A DNA stretch of 64,000 nt from Paraglaciecola chathamensis S18K6 (GTDB lineage Bacteria; Pseudomonadota; Gammaproteobacteria; Enterobacterales; Alteromonadaceae): NCBI GenBank assembly GCA_000314955.1, contig BAEM01000034.1, positions 186,001-250,000 of the forward strand. Direction: 5' to 3'. Within the stretch, counting starts at the first letter, position 1. Every line of letters starts with the position of its first letter. Below the pieces are notes generated by a model. The model searched no databases. It saw only the letters and a program-made list of their open reading frames with translations, and was not told where the DNA came from. The translations under genes were made by a program, and so were the position numbers. Shown in pieces: positions 27,539 to 36,392 of this stretch.

Positions 27539-28522
27539 ATGCCTCAGTCACGAAAAAGCCAAATCAGTTTAATCGATACGCCTTATTATCACTGTGTGTC
27601 CCGTTGTGTTCGCCAGTCTTTCTTATGCGGTACAAGCACGCTGACAGGGAAAAGCTATGAACATCGTCGTGGCTGGGTAGAAGTGCGTTTATTGTTTCTA
27701 GCGACAGTATTCGCAATAGACATTTGTGCCTATGCGGTCATGAATAATCACACTCATGTGGTGCTTAGTGTGGATAAAGCCTTGGCTGATAATTGGGATA
27801 GCGATGAAGTGTTGAGGCGCTATCACAAGCTGCATAGAGGCACATTGCTGACTCAAAAATTCATGAATGGCGATACGCTGAGCCAAGGAGAGCTAATCAC
27901 CTTTGATGAAACCGTTGAAATCTACAGAAAACGTTTATACGACATCAGCTGGTTCATGCGTGACTTGAATGAGCACATTGCCCGTCAAGCCAATAAAGAA
28001 GATGACTGCACAGGCCGGTTTTGGGAAGGGCGATTTAAATCACAAGCTTTGTTAGATGAAAGTGCCGTGCTGGCTTGTATGGCCTATGTGGATTTAAACC
28101 CGATTAGAGCGAAAATAGCCAAAACACCTGAAACAGCAAAACACACCAGCATCAAAAAGCGTCTTCACGCCGCTAAACATCATCAAGCTCAACCAAGCAC
28201 GCTAATGCCCTTTGTGGGAAGCTCAAGGGAAAACATGCTCGAAGGAATTGCTTACTCACTCAAAGACTACTGTGAGCTTATCGATACCACAGGTCGCTGT
28301 ATTCGTGATGATAAGGCAGGTTATATTGATAAGACTCAAAACCCCATTCTAGAACGACTAGGATTAGACTCAGCACAGTGGTTAGCCTTAACCACTGAGT
28401 TTGAAAAACACTTCTGTTACGCCGCAGGTGCAGAGCAAATAATGAATGCCTTCAAGCGCCATACCCATCATCAACGAATACGAGGGATGGGCAAAGCAAA
28501 AGAGCTGCTAAAGCGCGCTTAA
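27539..28522 (+). CDS. REP-associated tyrosine transposase (RAYT, Y1 family)
   Basis: A 327-residue Y1/HUH single-strand transposase. The HUH-like metal site is MNNHTHVVL (His71, His73), and the region CMAYVDLNPIRAK (181-193), typical of TnpA_REP relatives, contains Tyr183 as the candidate nucleophile. The start SLIDTPYYHCVSRCVRQSFL is also typical of the family. RAYTs are domesticated IS200/IS605 relatives that nick at REP sequences. The gene lies between two opposed arrays of the same short motif, which supports it as an active or recently active RAYT unit. It appears intact. Confidence 0.88.
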   Translation: MPQSRKSQISLIDTPYYHCVSRCVRQSFLCGTSTLTGKSYEHRRGWVEVRLLFLATVFAIDICAYAVMNNHTHVVLSVDKALADNWDSDEVLRRYHKLHRGTLLTQKFMNGDTLSQGELITFDETVEIYRKRLYDISWFMRDLNEHIARQANKEDDCTGRFWEGRFKSQALLDESAVLACMAYVDLNPIRAKIAKTPETAKHTSIKKRLHAAKHHQAQPSTLMPFVGSSRENMLEGIAYSLKDYCELIDTTGRCIRDDKAGYIDKTQNPILERLGLDSAQWLALTTEFEKHFCYAAGAEQIMNAFKRHTHHQRIRGMGKAKELLKRA

Positions 28523-28706
28523 ATCAATCTCAACAAATACACTTAATGCACAGCTTGTGAAGCGGACGCTCGCCTAACTTTACACCTTACTCGCCGTATT
28601 CTTTTTTTAACACCCTAAATGCAAACAAAACCCCTGACGTTCAACGAAAAAGTACCTTAGTGTCTTTTTAGCGACCTTCTTGAAGATGACGAAAGCGATA
28701 ACAATT

Positions 28707-28842
28707 CATGGATGTCTTTATAATTTCCTCTATGTCTCATCTATAGCATGGCTGTTTTAATAAATTGGCTTGGCTGTCTTGATAAGTTGAGCATGGCTGT
28801 CTTGATAAATTTCTTGTAAGCATGGCTGTCTTTATAAATTTT
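28707..28842 (+). repeat. REP-like motif array downstream of the transposase (five copies)
   Basis: Five copies of GCATGGCTGTCTTGATAAAT and variants lie at 28707-28726, 28746-28766, 28767-28788, 28791-28812 and 28820-28842. The shared core ATGG(G/C)TGTC followed by an AT-rich ATAAAT tail is the same as in the array upstream of the gene, but in the opposite orientation. A degenerate further unit may be present near 28850 (CTGGATGGGCTTTGG). Confidence 0.75.
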
Positions 28843-29003
28843 TGGAGAGCCTGGATGGGCTTTGGTATGGAAAGCGAAGGCTTTTCGTTCTGATTATGTG
28901 AGTTTAGGCAGGGAGACTACGACCTAATTAGCGCAGCGTTTTTTCTATATTCTATAAAATATCCCCGCGAGCATCACGCGCACGGGGTCGTATTGATTTA
29001 GCA

Positions 29004-29897
29004 TTAGCGCACTTCAAGATATTCCATTAATCCTTGTTTGGATATTTTAACAGCCTCTAAAGGTTTTAAATCATTGGGGTATTCTTCTTGTTCAACCACC
29101 AGCCAATGCGTTCCGCCTACTGACATATTAGCTTCAATCAAACTCGGCCAGTCTATGGTGTCTTGGCCAATTAATGGCAATTTATCTTGCGCGTCATCCG
29201 GCAGTTTAACTTTATAATGAGTGGTGAAAGTGCGACCAGGATAGCGCTTAACATACTCAACAGGGTCCTTACCTGCATAGGTCGTCCAGCCAACATCTTG
29301 CTGCAAAATAACGTTTTCATTGGTGTTCTGTGCAAGGTAATCCCAGTAAGTACTTTGCTGGAAATCATTAAACTCTTTTTCGTGATTATGATAACCAATC
29401 TTCATCCCTTGTGGGGCAAGCTTTTCCGACAAGCGATTCAAATCGGCCACAACAGCCTCAATCTGTTGCGGGTCAAATGCGCGTGCATCATAAGGTACAA
29501 TCAAACTTGTACAACCTAAGGCTTTATAAAAGGCAACCGTGTCAGCAAATTGTTGCTCATTAAGCTTTTCAAAGGGAATGTGCGCACCACTCACTTTAAG
29601 CCCTAAACCATCAAGAAATCCCTTAAGCGCCTGAGGGTCATCTGAGTATTTACCAAAATCTCCTGCAAATTCAACACCGTCAAAGCCCATGTCAGCCAGT
29701 ATAGTCAGTGTCCCTTCAAAATCTCGCTTAACCTCATCTTTCACAGACCACAATTGCACACTCACTTGTGGTGCTATGCCTTTTTCATTAGGACTTTGGT
29801 TTTGACTTTCATTCTGGCCACAGCCGTATAACCCTAGTGTAATAACGATGGCACCTATCATCGATATTAAGCGCATGCTTACATTCGTTAATCTCAT
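29004..29897 (-). CDS. Lipoprotein of the sugar phosphate isomerase/epimerase (TIM-barrel) family
   Basis: A 297-residue xylose-isomerase-like TIM barrel with a lipoprotein signal (ITLGLYGC, acylated Cys near 26). Family features are SVQLWSVKDEV, GFDGVEFAGDF, the metal ligand in IGYHNHEKEF, and NVILQQDVGWTTYAGKDPV. AAGGA lies about 8 bases before the ATG at 29897. Periplasmic members often act on 3-keto sugars or in inositol-type pathways. It is the third gene behind the small subunit and GMC flavoprotein, so it may process the oxidised product. The precise reaction cannot be told. Confidence 0.82.
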   Translation of the reverse strand: MRLTNVSMRLISMIGAIVITLGLYGCGQNESQNQSPNEKGIAPQVSVQLWSVKDEVKRDFEGTLTILADMGFDGVEFAGDFGKYSDDPQALKGFLDGLGLKVSGAHIPFEKLNEQQFADTVAFYKALGCTSLIVPYDARAFDPQQIEAVVADLNRLSEKLAPQGMKIGYHNHEKEFNDFQQSTYWDYLAQNTNENVILQQDVGWTTYAGKDPVEYVKRYPGRTFTTHYKVKLPDDAQDKLPLIGQDTIDWPSLIEANMSVGGTHWLVVEQEEYPNDLKPLEAVKISKQGLMEYLEVR

Positions 29898-29984
29898 TTT
29901 TGCTTCCTTTTAAAACAGCTAATCATATCCCCTCACCTTCTCGATTTATAAAATACCGACATTAACTGTGCGAGGTTTTCATAC

Positions 29985-31712
29985 TTATATTCGACCTTGT
30001 TTCATCTCACTAACGGCATAATCGACAGCTCTTGCAGTGAGTGCCATAAAGGTTAACGAGGGATTTTGCACGGCCGAGCTACTAAAGCTCGCACCGTCTG
30101 TTACAAATAAATTATCTATATCGTGCGTTTGATTAAAACGGTTCAACACAGAATCTTTAGGATTGCGTCCCATTCTAGCGGTGCCCAACTCGTGAATCGC
30201 CAACCCTGGAGGGCCTTGGTTCACATAACTGCTGACGTTTTCTACACCCGCTACCTTGAGCATTTCCTCGGCTGTATCGGCGGCATCTTTCATCATGTCT
30301 AATTCGTTATCAGACCAGCGACAGTTGATTTCTAGCTGAGGGATCCCCCATTTATCCTTTAACGAATGATGTAGCTTCACCGTGTTCTCATAGCGTGGAA
30401 GCATTTCTCCTTGGGCATGCAAACCGAAGCGCCACTTGCCAGCTTGGGTCATTTGCTGCTTGAACTTCTCCCCAAAACCCTTGGTTGACGCGTTTTGTTG
30501 CCAGCCTTCACGATAGGCACCACCAGCCAACGCGTAACCCCGTAGGTAATTCTTCTTGCCACGCTTAGGCTCATACTGGAAATTCGGAATAATAATGCCC
30601 CCAGGCCTTCTTCCTCGATAGTATTCATCCTCGTAGCCAGGTACATCGCCTGTGGCCCCCGCGTTGTAATTGTGATCCATCAAGTAGTGGCCCAATACAC
30701 CAGAGCTATTGGCAATACCATCAGGAAACGCGCGAGAAGTAGAGTTGAGCATAATTTGAGTGCTCCCGAGCGTTGATGCGCACAGAAATACAACCTTTGC
30801 GTAATACTCGCGCTCGGCCAGCGTATCGTTGTCGATAACCCGCACCCCTCGCACTTTTTTACTTTGCTCATCATAAATCAAGCTGTGCACCACGCTGTCA
30901 GGAGCGATATGCAAATTTCCCGTGGCTGCGGCGGCAGGTAATGTTGAGCTTTGCGTTGAAAAGTATGCTCCAAATGAGCAACCTTTTTGGCACTCATTTC
31001 GCGCTTGGCATTGTACCCGTCCTTGCTTTATATGTAGTTCAGAAGGTTGAGTTAAATGTGCCATTCGCCCCATGATCATTTTGCGATCGGGATAGACTTT
31101 TTCAATGGCCGCTTTAATATCCACTTCAGGCTTTGTCATGTCAAAAGGAGGTAAAAACTCACTATCTGGTAACTGCTCTAAGCCTTCTTTTGCACCACTG
31201 ATGCCAGCATGACGCTCGACATGGCCATACCACTTTTCTATATCTGCGTAGCGTATCGGCCAATCATTGCCGTGGCCATCGAGACTATTTGCAGCAAAAT
31301 CATGGTCACTCAAACGATATGATTGTCGATGCCATAACAAAGATTTTCCGCCCAACTGATTAGCCCGGATCCAACTAAACGTCGTATCATCTTTAGTGGT
31401 ATAAGGTAAATCTCGGTCGTTACCAAAGAAGTGCTTAGTGGCATCATTAAAGGCATAACATTGCTTTTGAATACGATAACGTTGCTCAAGTAAAATATTG
31501 TCTACTTTGCCGCGCATGGGCATATCCCATGGCGCTACGCCCTCACCGATATAGTCTTTTCTGTGTTCTACCACGCGGCCCCGCTCAATCATCAGGGTTT
31601 TCAAGCCCCGCTCACATAGCTCTTTGGCAGCCCAGCCACCGGACAACCCCGAACCGATCACAATGGCATCAAAGGTCTCATCAGTGTCTTTTATGTACAT
31701 CTGGTCACTCAT
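29985..31712 (-). CDS. GMC-family dehydrogenase flavoprotein subunit with Cys cluster
   Basis: A 575-residue FAD-dependent dehydrogenase. The FAD fold is DAIVIGSGLSGGWAAKEL (GSGLSG at 20-25), with WIRANQLGGKSLLWHR near 115-129. The catalytic pair is probably His507 (HELGTARMG) and Asn550 (AVQNPSLT). Between residues 235 and 245 there is CQARNECQKGC, with the same spacing as the three cysteines that hold a 3Fe-4S cluster in bacterial FAD glucose dehydrogenases. The partner gene upstream encodes a subunit 3-type protein, which fits a complex carried through the Tat system. The usual cytochrome c subunit is not encoded nearby. Confidence 0.9.
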   Translation of the reverse strand: MSDQMYIKDTDETFDAIVIGSGLSGGWAAKELCERGLKTLMIERGRVVEHRKDYIGEGVAPWDMPMRGKVDNILLEQRYRIQKQCYAFNDATKHFFGNDRDLPYTTKDDTTFSWIRANQLGGKSLLWHRQSYRLSDHDFAANSLDGHGNDWPIRYADIEKWYGHVERHAGISGAKEGLEQLPDSEFLPPFDMTKPEVDIKAAIEKVYPDRKMIMGRMAHLTQPSELHIKQGRVQCQARNECQKGCSFGAYFSTQSSTLPAAAATGNLHIAPDSVVHSLIYDEQSKKVRGVRVIDNDTLAEREYYAKVVFLCASTLGSTQIMLNSTSRAFPDGIANSSGVLGHYLMDHNYNAGATGDVPGYEDEYYRGRRPGGIIIPNFQYEPKRGKKNYLRGYALAGGAYREGWQQNASTKGFGEKFKQQMTQAGKWRFGLHAQGEMLPRYENTVKLHHSLKDKWGIPQLEINCRWSDNELDMMKDAADTAEEMLKVAGVENVSSYVNQGPPGLAIHELGTARMGRNPKDSVLNRFNQTHDIDNLFVTDGASFSSSAVQNPSLTFMALTARAVDYAVSEMKQGRI

Positions 31713-31785
31713 TACATCTTCCTGTTCTAAATACTTTCGATTTGCGCTTGAACTGCACTGTGGTGCTCATTGAAGCCTGATAAGA

Positions 31786-32454
31786 CTACTGATTCACAAG
31801 CCATGCCTTGCCGACTGATGAATACTCAATGGAGCCTTTAAAGCCGCCTGGCACAGGTAAATAGGCTAACTCCTGAGTCGCACCTACCTCTGACGTGAAA
31901 TAGCCAAATACAATCATGTGTTTCAAAAAAGCAAAGTGCTCTGCGTCATCTCGGCCAAACTCTTTTTCGGCCTCTTCAATCGCGCTAAGCAAGGCTAGCT
32001 GTTGAGATTCGCTTGCTTCACTGAAGCTTCTCTTGAAACGTTTCTGCGCTGCCGCGTCAATGCGCTTTAGTAAATCAACCACTTGTGTTTGCTGCCAATT
32101 TGCATGACAACGCACCAATTGGTTATCGATAAACCCATGGGTATCTACATCACCTGCACCAGCTGTATCGGTTTTAGGGATCACCAACTGGCAAATGTCG
32201 CGCAATTGTTGCATCTGCTTTTGGGTAAACAAGCGTCCAGCAGACTGCCAACTTTGTGGGTTTCCTTGATACGCCATGGCCACGCTTAAGCCTCCGCCCC
32301 CCAGTAAATTTGCAGCTCCTGCAGCACCAATCAAGGCTCCTAAGCCAAGTAAAAATGAACGCTTTTTAGGGTTTTCAACCTCGAGATGCTCATTCGAGCT
32401 AGTATCAGATAATGCCACTTGTTCATCAGAAGACGAGTTTTGTGATCCGCGCAT
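31786..32454 (-). CDS. Gluconate 2-dehydrogenase subunit 3-type small subunit
   Basis: A 222-residue protein of the DUF/gluconate 2-dehydrogenase subunit 3 family. After 29 polar residues it has KKRSFLLGLGALIGAAG (30-46), a Tat-like signal with Lys-Arg in place of the twin arginines, then FTQKQMQQLRDICQLVIPKTDTAGAGDVDTHGFID, the family's most conserved stretch. Small subunits of this class assist maturation and Tat export of the GMC subunit. It is the first gene of the leftward operon, with the GMC gene 73 bases downstream, and faces a PAS-AraC regulator across a 403-base gap. Confidence 0.85.
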   Translation of the reverse strand: MRGSQNSSSDEQVALSDTSSNEHLEVENPKKRSFLLGLGALIGAAGAANLLGGGGLSVAMAYQGNPQSWQSAGRLFTQKQMQQLRDICQLVIPKTDTAGAGDVDTHGFIDNQLVRCHANWQQTQVVDLLKRIDAAAQKRFKRSFSEASESQQLALLSAIEEAEKEFGRDDAEHFAFLKHMIVFGYFTSEVGATQELAYLPVPGGFKGSIEYSSVGKAWLVNQ

Positions 32455-32857
32455 GAGAAATACCTTTAATTATGAAATTGAATGTCGCTGAGCCTAACCA
32501 ATGCAAACCGTAATTACAGGTCCTTTGCCAACCCACGGAAAGAGCAGTCCGTTTAGTCTGTACTCAAACCCTACTTAGCTAAGTAATCATTACTTAGGTT
32601 TAGTTCAACAAGACAGCAGATATGCTGTCATTGACGCCATCCAAGTTAATACCTTGTTAATGATTGTAAGAGGAAATCGTTAATGCTAGGTAACGCAAAA
32701 TCGGTTTAAAGTAGGATTATTTCGGCGTTTAAAAATATAAAAATGGTTAAAGTAAGCTAATCTTCTAATACGCAATGGAATTAAGCGGTGTACAGTTCAA
32801 CCTTATCTGATTATATTATTGGCACGTATAACACTGCAAAACCCGAGACGCTAGCGC
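32455..32857. other. 403-base divergent intergenic region
   Basis: This stretch lies between the sugar-oxidation operon and the PAS-AraC regulator. It contains no convincing frame or RNA gene. The one clear feature is the perfect 14-base palindrome listed separately; the rest is AT-rich and should include both promoters. Confidence 0.5.
32572..32585. promoter_or_regulatory. 14-base perfect palindrome, candidate operator
   Basis: TACTTAGCTAAGTA reads the same on both strands. It is followed eight bases on by ATTACTTAGG, which repeats one half site. The position between a regulator gene and the operon it faces makes it a candidate operator; AraC proteins more often bind direct repeats, so the binding protein is uncertain. 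Confidence 0.4.
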
Positions 32858-33604
32858 ATGGCAACCCAGCATTTTAGTAGCGAACAAAGCGCTCAATTCA
32901 TTCAGCGCAGCAACATAAGCCAGTTATTGGCCATGTTTGACCTACTGCCAGATATCTTATTTTGGATTAAAGACACCCATAGCCGGCTAATCCACGCCAA
33001 TCAATGTTATTTAGAACATGTGGGCATTCCCACCCTTGAGCAAGCACGTGGGCAAACCGACGCAGATTTTGCGCCTCGTCATATTGCCAAGCAGTTTTTG
33101 AATGATGATCAACGGGTGGTCAAAGGCGAAACCGTGACAGAACGCCTCGAGATGAATGTGCTTGAATCCGGCGAAGTGTGCTGGTTCACCACGTCTAAAC
33201 GCCCACTCTATGATGCAGACGGCGAGATCATTGGCTCCTATGGCACATCCCGTCACCTTGAAAAAACCTCTGTTGCCTTAAACAGTATGGACGCCTTAAA
33301 AACCCCAATGAACCATATTCGCCAGCATTATATGCAAAACCTGTCGATGCATGAATTAGCGTCCTTGTCTCACCTATCGATCAGCGCACTAGAGAGACGA
33401 TTTAAAAAGTACTTAGGCTTAACACCTAGACATTACATTATTCAAGTCAGGCTTGAAAATGCCCGGCGCTTGTTGGTGGAAACCACTCTCCCGATTAACG
33501 TTATTGCGGCAGAAGTCGGCTTTCAAGACGCCAGTTATTTTAGCCGTAAGTTCTACCAATTATTTGAAACGAAACCGTCAGAATTCAGATTGAGCTACCA
33601 ATGA
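32858..33604 (+). CDS. PAS-domain AraC-family transcriptional regulator
   Basis: A 248-residue regulator. Residues about 20-135 form a PAS domain (LLAMFDLLPDILFWIKDTHSRLIHANQCYLE, ending GEIIGSYGTSRHLE). The C-terminal part is an AraC-type DNA-binding domain with NLSMHELASLSHLSISALERRFKKYLG and VIAAEVGFQDASYFSRKFYQLF. PAS-AraC proteins sense a small ligand, redox state or substrate. It is divergent from the GMC dehydrogenase operon, which is the natural candidate target. It is followed by a hairpin terminator shared with serA. Confidence 0.88.
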   Translation: MATQHFSSEQSAQFIQRSNISQLLAMFDLLPDILFWIKDTHSRLIHANQCYLEHVGIPTLEQARGQTDADFAPRHIAKQFLNDDQRVVKGETVTERLEMNVLESGEVCWFTTSKRPLYDADGEIIGSYGTSRHLEKTSVALNSMDALKTPMNHIRQHYMQNLSMHELASLSHLSISALERRFKKYLGLTPRHYIIQVRLENARRLLVETTLPINVIAAEVGFQDASYFSRKFYQLFETKPSEFRLSYQ

Positions 33605-33617
33605 TAAAGACATAAAA

Positions 33618-33646
33618 AAAGCGCTAGGCATTGACCATAGCGCTTT
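33618..33646 (-). terminator. Rho-independent terminator between the AraC gene and serA
   Basis: The stem AAAGCGCTA/TAGCGCTTT flanks a short loop. On the minus strand it is followed by a run of seven T, giving a strong terminator for serA; on the plus strand the T tract is interrupted, so it may also stop the regulator transcript less efficiently. Confidence 0.8.
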
Positions 33647-33674
33647 ACCCGTTTTTAAACAGGTCGTTTATTTA

Positions 33675-34904
33675 TTACAACAAAATACGTGATTTAATGG
33701 TGCCATCAATCATATTTAGTTGCTCCAATGCTTCATCAGCATCGTCAGTTTCAACATCAATCACCACGTAACCAATGGTGTCGTCTGTTTGCAAATACTG
33801 AGCGGCAATGTTGATGTTTTTCTGGGCAAACGCTTGGTTGATCTGGGTTAACACGCCCGGCGCATTTTTATGAATGTGCAACAAACGCGAACGGTCAGCA
33901 TGAGACGGTAGCGATACTTCAGGGAAGTTAACCGCAGACAAAGTCGAACCATTATCACTGTATTTCGCTAGCTTTCCAGCCACTTCAATACCAATGTTTT
34001 GCTGTGCTTCTTGGGTACTGCCCCCAACATGCGGAGTTAAAATCACGTTGTCGAACTGGCGCAAAGGTGATTCGAACTCTTCTTTGTTTGACTTAGGTTC
34101 AACGGGGAACACATCAATCGCTGCACCGCTTAACTTGCCTGCTTCAAGCACGTCAACCAAGGCGGGTATGTCAATCACAGTACCGCGTGCCGCATTAATT
34201 AGAATGGCACCCTGTTTCAACCATGATAATTCGGTAGCGCCTATCATGTTTTGCGTTTGTGCGGTTTCTGGTACGTGTAAGCTCACCACATCAGAGGTAC
34301 TCATAAGCTCTTTCATCGTTTTAACTTGTGTCGAGTTACCCAATACGAGCTTGTCTTCAATATCAAAAAACTGAACGCGCATACCCAAATGCTCAGCCAA
34401 AATGCTCAGCTGCGTACCAATATGGCCGTAGCCAATAATGCCCAAGGTTTTGCCACGGGCCTCAAACGAGCCAACAGCACTTTTGTCCCATTCGCCACGA
34501 TGGGCTTTGGCGTTACGCTCAGGCACACCACGCAATAATAAAATCAGTTGCCCAAGAACGAGCTCAGCCACAGAACGCGTATTAGAGAACGGCGCATTAA
34601 AAACGGGAATACCGCGTTTCTGGGTTGCTTTTAAATCGACTTGGTTGGTACCGATACAGAAACACCCTACCGCCACCAATTTATTAGCTGCTGCGATAAC
34701 GCGCTCAGTTAATTGCGTACGCGAGCGAATGCCGATGAAATGTACGTCTTTAATTTTTTCGATCAATTCGTCTTCAGGTAACGACGTTTTCAAGTACTCA
34801 ATATTCTCATAACCATTGGCTTTCAGTGTATCCAAGCTGCTCTGGTGTAAACCTTCGAGAAGTAAAATTTTAATCTTGTCTTTTTGAAGCGAAACTTTGC
34901 TCAT
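33675..34904 (-). CDS. serA: D-3-phosphoglycerate dehydrogenase
   Basis: A 409-residue first enzyme of serine synthesis, converting 3-phosphoglycerate to phosphohydroxypyruvate with NAD. The ATG at 34904 gives MSKVSLQKDKIKILLLEG, matching the E. coli start; a TTG 12 bases upstream is less likely. The NAD fold has LGIIGYGHIGTQLSILAEHLGM near 149-170, the catalytic Arg is in INAARGTVI, and the catalytic His in LTPHVGGSTQEAQ. A C-terminal ACT domain (HIHKNAPGVLTQINQAFAQ) gives serine feedback control in the E. coli enzyme. It is a single gene with its own terminator. Confidence 0.96.
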   Translation of the reverse strand: MSKVSLQKDKIKILLLEGLHQSSLDTLKANGYENIEYLKTSLPEDELIEKIKDVHFIGIRSRTQLTERVIAAANKLVAVGCFCIGTNQVDLKATQKRGIPVFNAPFSNTRSVAELVLGQLILLLRGVPERNAKAHRGEWDKSAVGSFEARGKTLGIIGYGHIGTQLSILAEHLGMRVQFFDIEDKLVLGNSTQVKTMKELMSTSDVVSLHVPETAQTQNMIGATELSWLKQGAILINAARGTVIDIPALVDVLEAGKLSGAAIDVFPVEPKSNKEEFESPLRQFDNVILTPHVGGSTQEAQQNIGIEVAGKLAKYSDNGSTLSAVNFPEVSLPSHADRSRLLHIHKNAPGVLTQINQAFAQKNINIAAQYLQTDDTIGYVVIDVETDDADEALEQLNMIDGTIKSRILL

Positions 34905-35036
34905 TGCGGTATCCAAGTTGATGAAGAATAAGAAGACATCTGGACGTCTATTTGCCAGCGCAAAAAATAGCAGAAATCGCGCTTATAAGGAAGCTTATCC
35001 CGTAAAATCTGTGATAAATAATGAACAATACAGTGA

Positions 35037-35762
35037 TTAATTTACCATTAACGATTTCACCACTTGTTCTAAGCGTGGATCATTCGGATCAGACAACCGT
35101 GTTGCAACAACGACCTGCCCTTTCGCGTTGATAAAAAAGGTCGTGGGTGTGCCCCGCACAAAGAATTTTTCCATCGCTACTGAGTCTCCGTCCACTAGGG
35201 TTTTAAATGACATACCTCTGGCCGTTAACAATTCTTGAGGTTTTGCTCCTTCTTCTTCTAGCAAGCTGATGGCAATCATTTGCAAGCCTTGATCTTGATA
35301 CTTTTCAAAGAGGCGATCTAAGCCTGGAAGCAGCTTCTTACAATACGGACACCAAGTCGCCCAAAAATGAATAATCAATGGCTTTCCCGCAAAATCCTTT
35401 GAGGACACCAAATTCCCCTCAGCGTCGAACAAGCTCCAACTCGGTGCCATTTTAAGCGCTGCTTGTTGTACCGGACTTTTCTGTTCTGTTTTATTGGCTC
35501 TAGCAGTTTTATTGGCTCTGGCAGTTTTGCTGGCTCTAGCAGTTTCAATAGCTCTAGCAGTTTCGGTGCTTCTGGCAGTCTCAGTAGTTCTATCAGTCTC
35601 AGTGGCTCGTGCGGTAAGCGTTGACAAGGTCAATAGCAATATAAGCAACGTAAAAAACATATTAGCCCGAGCCTTGTGTGGCTTGCTTAAATGAGTAATG
35701 AAAGATGAATAAGAAGGTGAATAAGAAGACAGATAACGAAGAATAGAAGTTAGCGTTTGCAT
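35037..35762 (-). CDS. TlpA-like thioredoxin-fold protein with hexapeptide repeat
   Basis: A 241-residue membrane-anchored or secreted thioredoxin-fold protein. The redox site is HFWATWCPYCKKLLPGL, with FEKYQDQGLQMIAISL and the cis-Pro region RGTPTTFFINAKGQVV behind it. A hydrophobic segment (MFFTLLILLLTLSTL) begins at residue 35, so translation may in fact start at the ATG at 35660, though neither start has a good ribosome site. Between the membrane segment and the domain lie about seven units of six residues like KTARAN and ETARAI, encoded by an 18-base tandem repeat at about 35487-35612. Likely a periplasmic thiol reductase on a flexible tether. Confidence 0.83.
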   Translation of the reverse strand: MQTLTSILRYLSSYSPSYSSFITHLSKPHKARANMFFTLLILLLTLSTLTARATETDRTTETARSTETARAIETARASKTARANKTARANKTEQKSPVQQAALKMAPSWSLFDAEGNLVSSKDFAGKPLIIHFWATWCPYCKKLLPGLDRLFEKYQDQGLQMIAISLLEEEGAKPQELLTARGMSFKTLVDGDSVAMEKFFVRGTPTTFFINAKGQVVVATRLSDPNDPRLEQVVKSLMVN

Positions 35763-35878
35763 AGTGCTTGCTCAATAGACTGTAATGCAAACAAGAAAGC
35801 GCCAAGCCAATAAAACTTTCAAATTCGGGACGATGTCATACAGGGTTCGCCATTATAAAGCGGAGTAACGCGGCACTT

Positions 35879-36310
35879 TTAGCTGTAGCTTTGCTCTACC
35901 CAACTCTCGAAAATTAAACACGCCGATGCGCTATCTATTTTCCGTTTATCGAGTTTTTTAAAACCGCCCATTTCAAACAAACGCGCTTTGGCGTCAACTG
36001 TGGTTAGGCGCTCGTCAACCGTTTCGATTGGCACTCTGTACTTGGCGTTCAATCGATTAGCAAATTTTTTCGCCGCGAAAGTGACCTGCTGAAAGCTGCC
36101 ATCCATGTTTAACGGTAATCCTACTATGGCCAAGTCAGGTTGCCATTGCTCGAAAACCTTCGCCACGATGTCCCAATTAGGAATACCATCAACCGCATCA
36201 ATGGCATCAAGCGGAGAGGCGGTGCCTGTCACCTCTTGGCCAACGGCCACACCAATACTTTTAGTACCAAAATCAAATGCTAGAACGGTGCGCTGTACAG
36301 ACTTTGTCAT
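35879..36310 (-). CDS. ruvX: Putative Holliday junction resolvase / pre-16S rRNA nuclease YqgF
   Basis: A 143-residue RNase H-like nuclease. [15 protein letters not shown] near the N-terminus carries the first catalytic Asp; [10 protein letters not shown] and [11 protein letters not shown] supply the other acidic residues, and [14 protein letters not shown] ends the fold. The ATG at 36310 gives the usual length; an in-frame start 42 bases upstream would add residues not seen in relatives. In E. coli this protein matures the 5' end of 16S rRNA. It is the last gene of gshB-yqgE-ruvX, a conserved gene order. Confidence 0.93.
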   Translation of the reverse strand: MTKSVQRTVLAFDFGTKSIGVAVGQEVTGTASPLDAIDAVDGIPNWDIVAKVFEQWQPDLAIVGLPLNMDGSFQQVTFAAKKFANRLNAKYRVPIETVDERLTTVDAKARLFEMGGFKKLDKRKIDSASACLIFESWVEQSYS

Positions 36311-36392
36311 TGTGTGACTCAAATAGGTTAAGCGGCTGACATTAATGGCCATGCCGCTTTAAAGTAAAGAAAAGGAGGCATAATAATGCTGA

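Noticed and set aside
33618-33646. Possible short CRISPR-like or REP palindrome
   Set aside because: It is a single hairpin with a T run, explained fully as a terminator.
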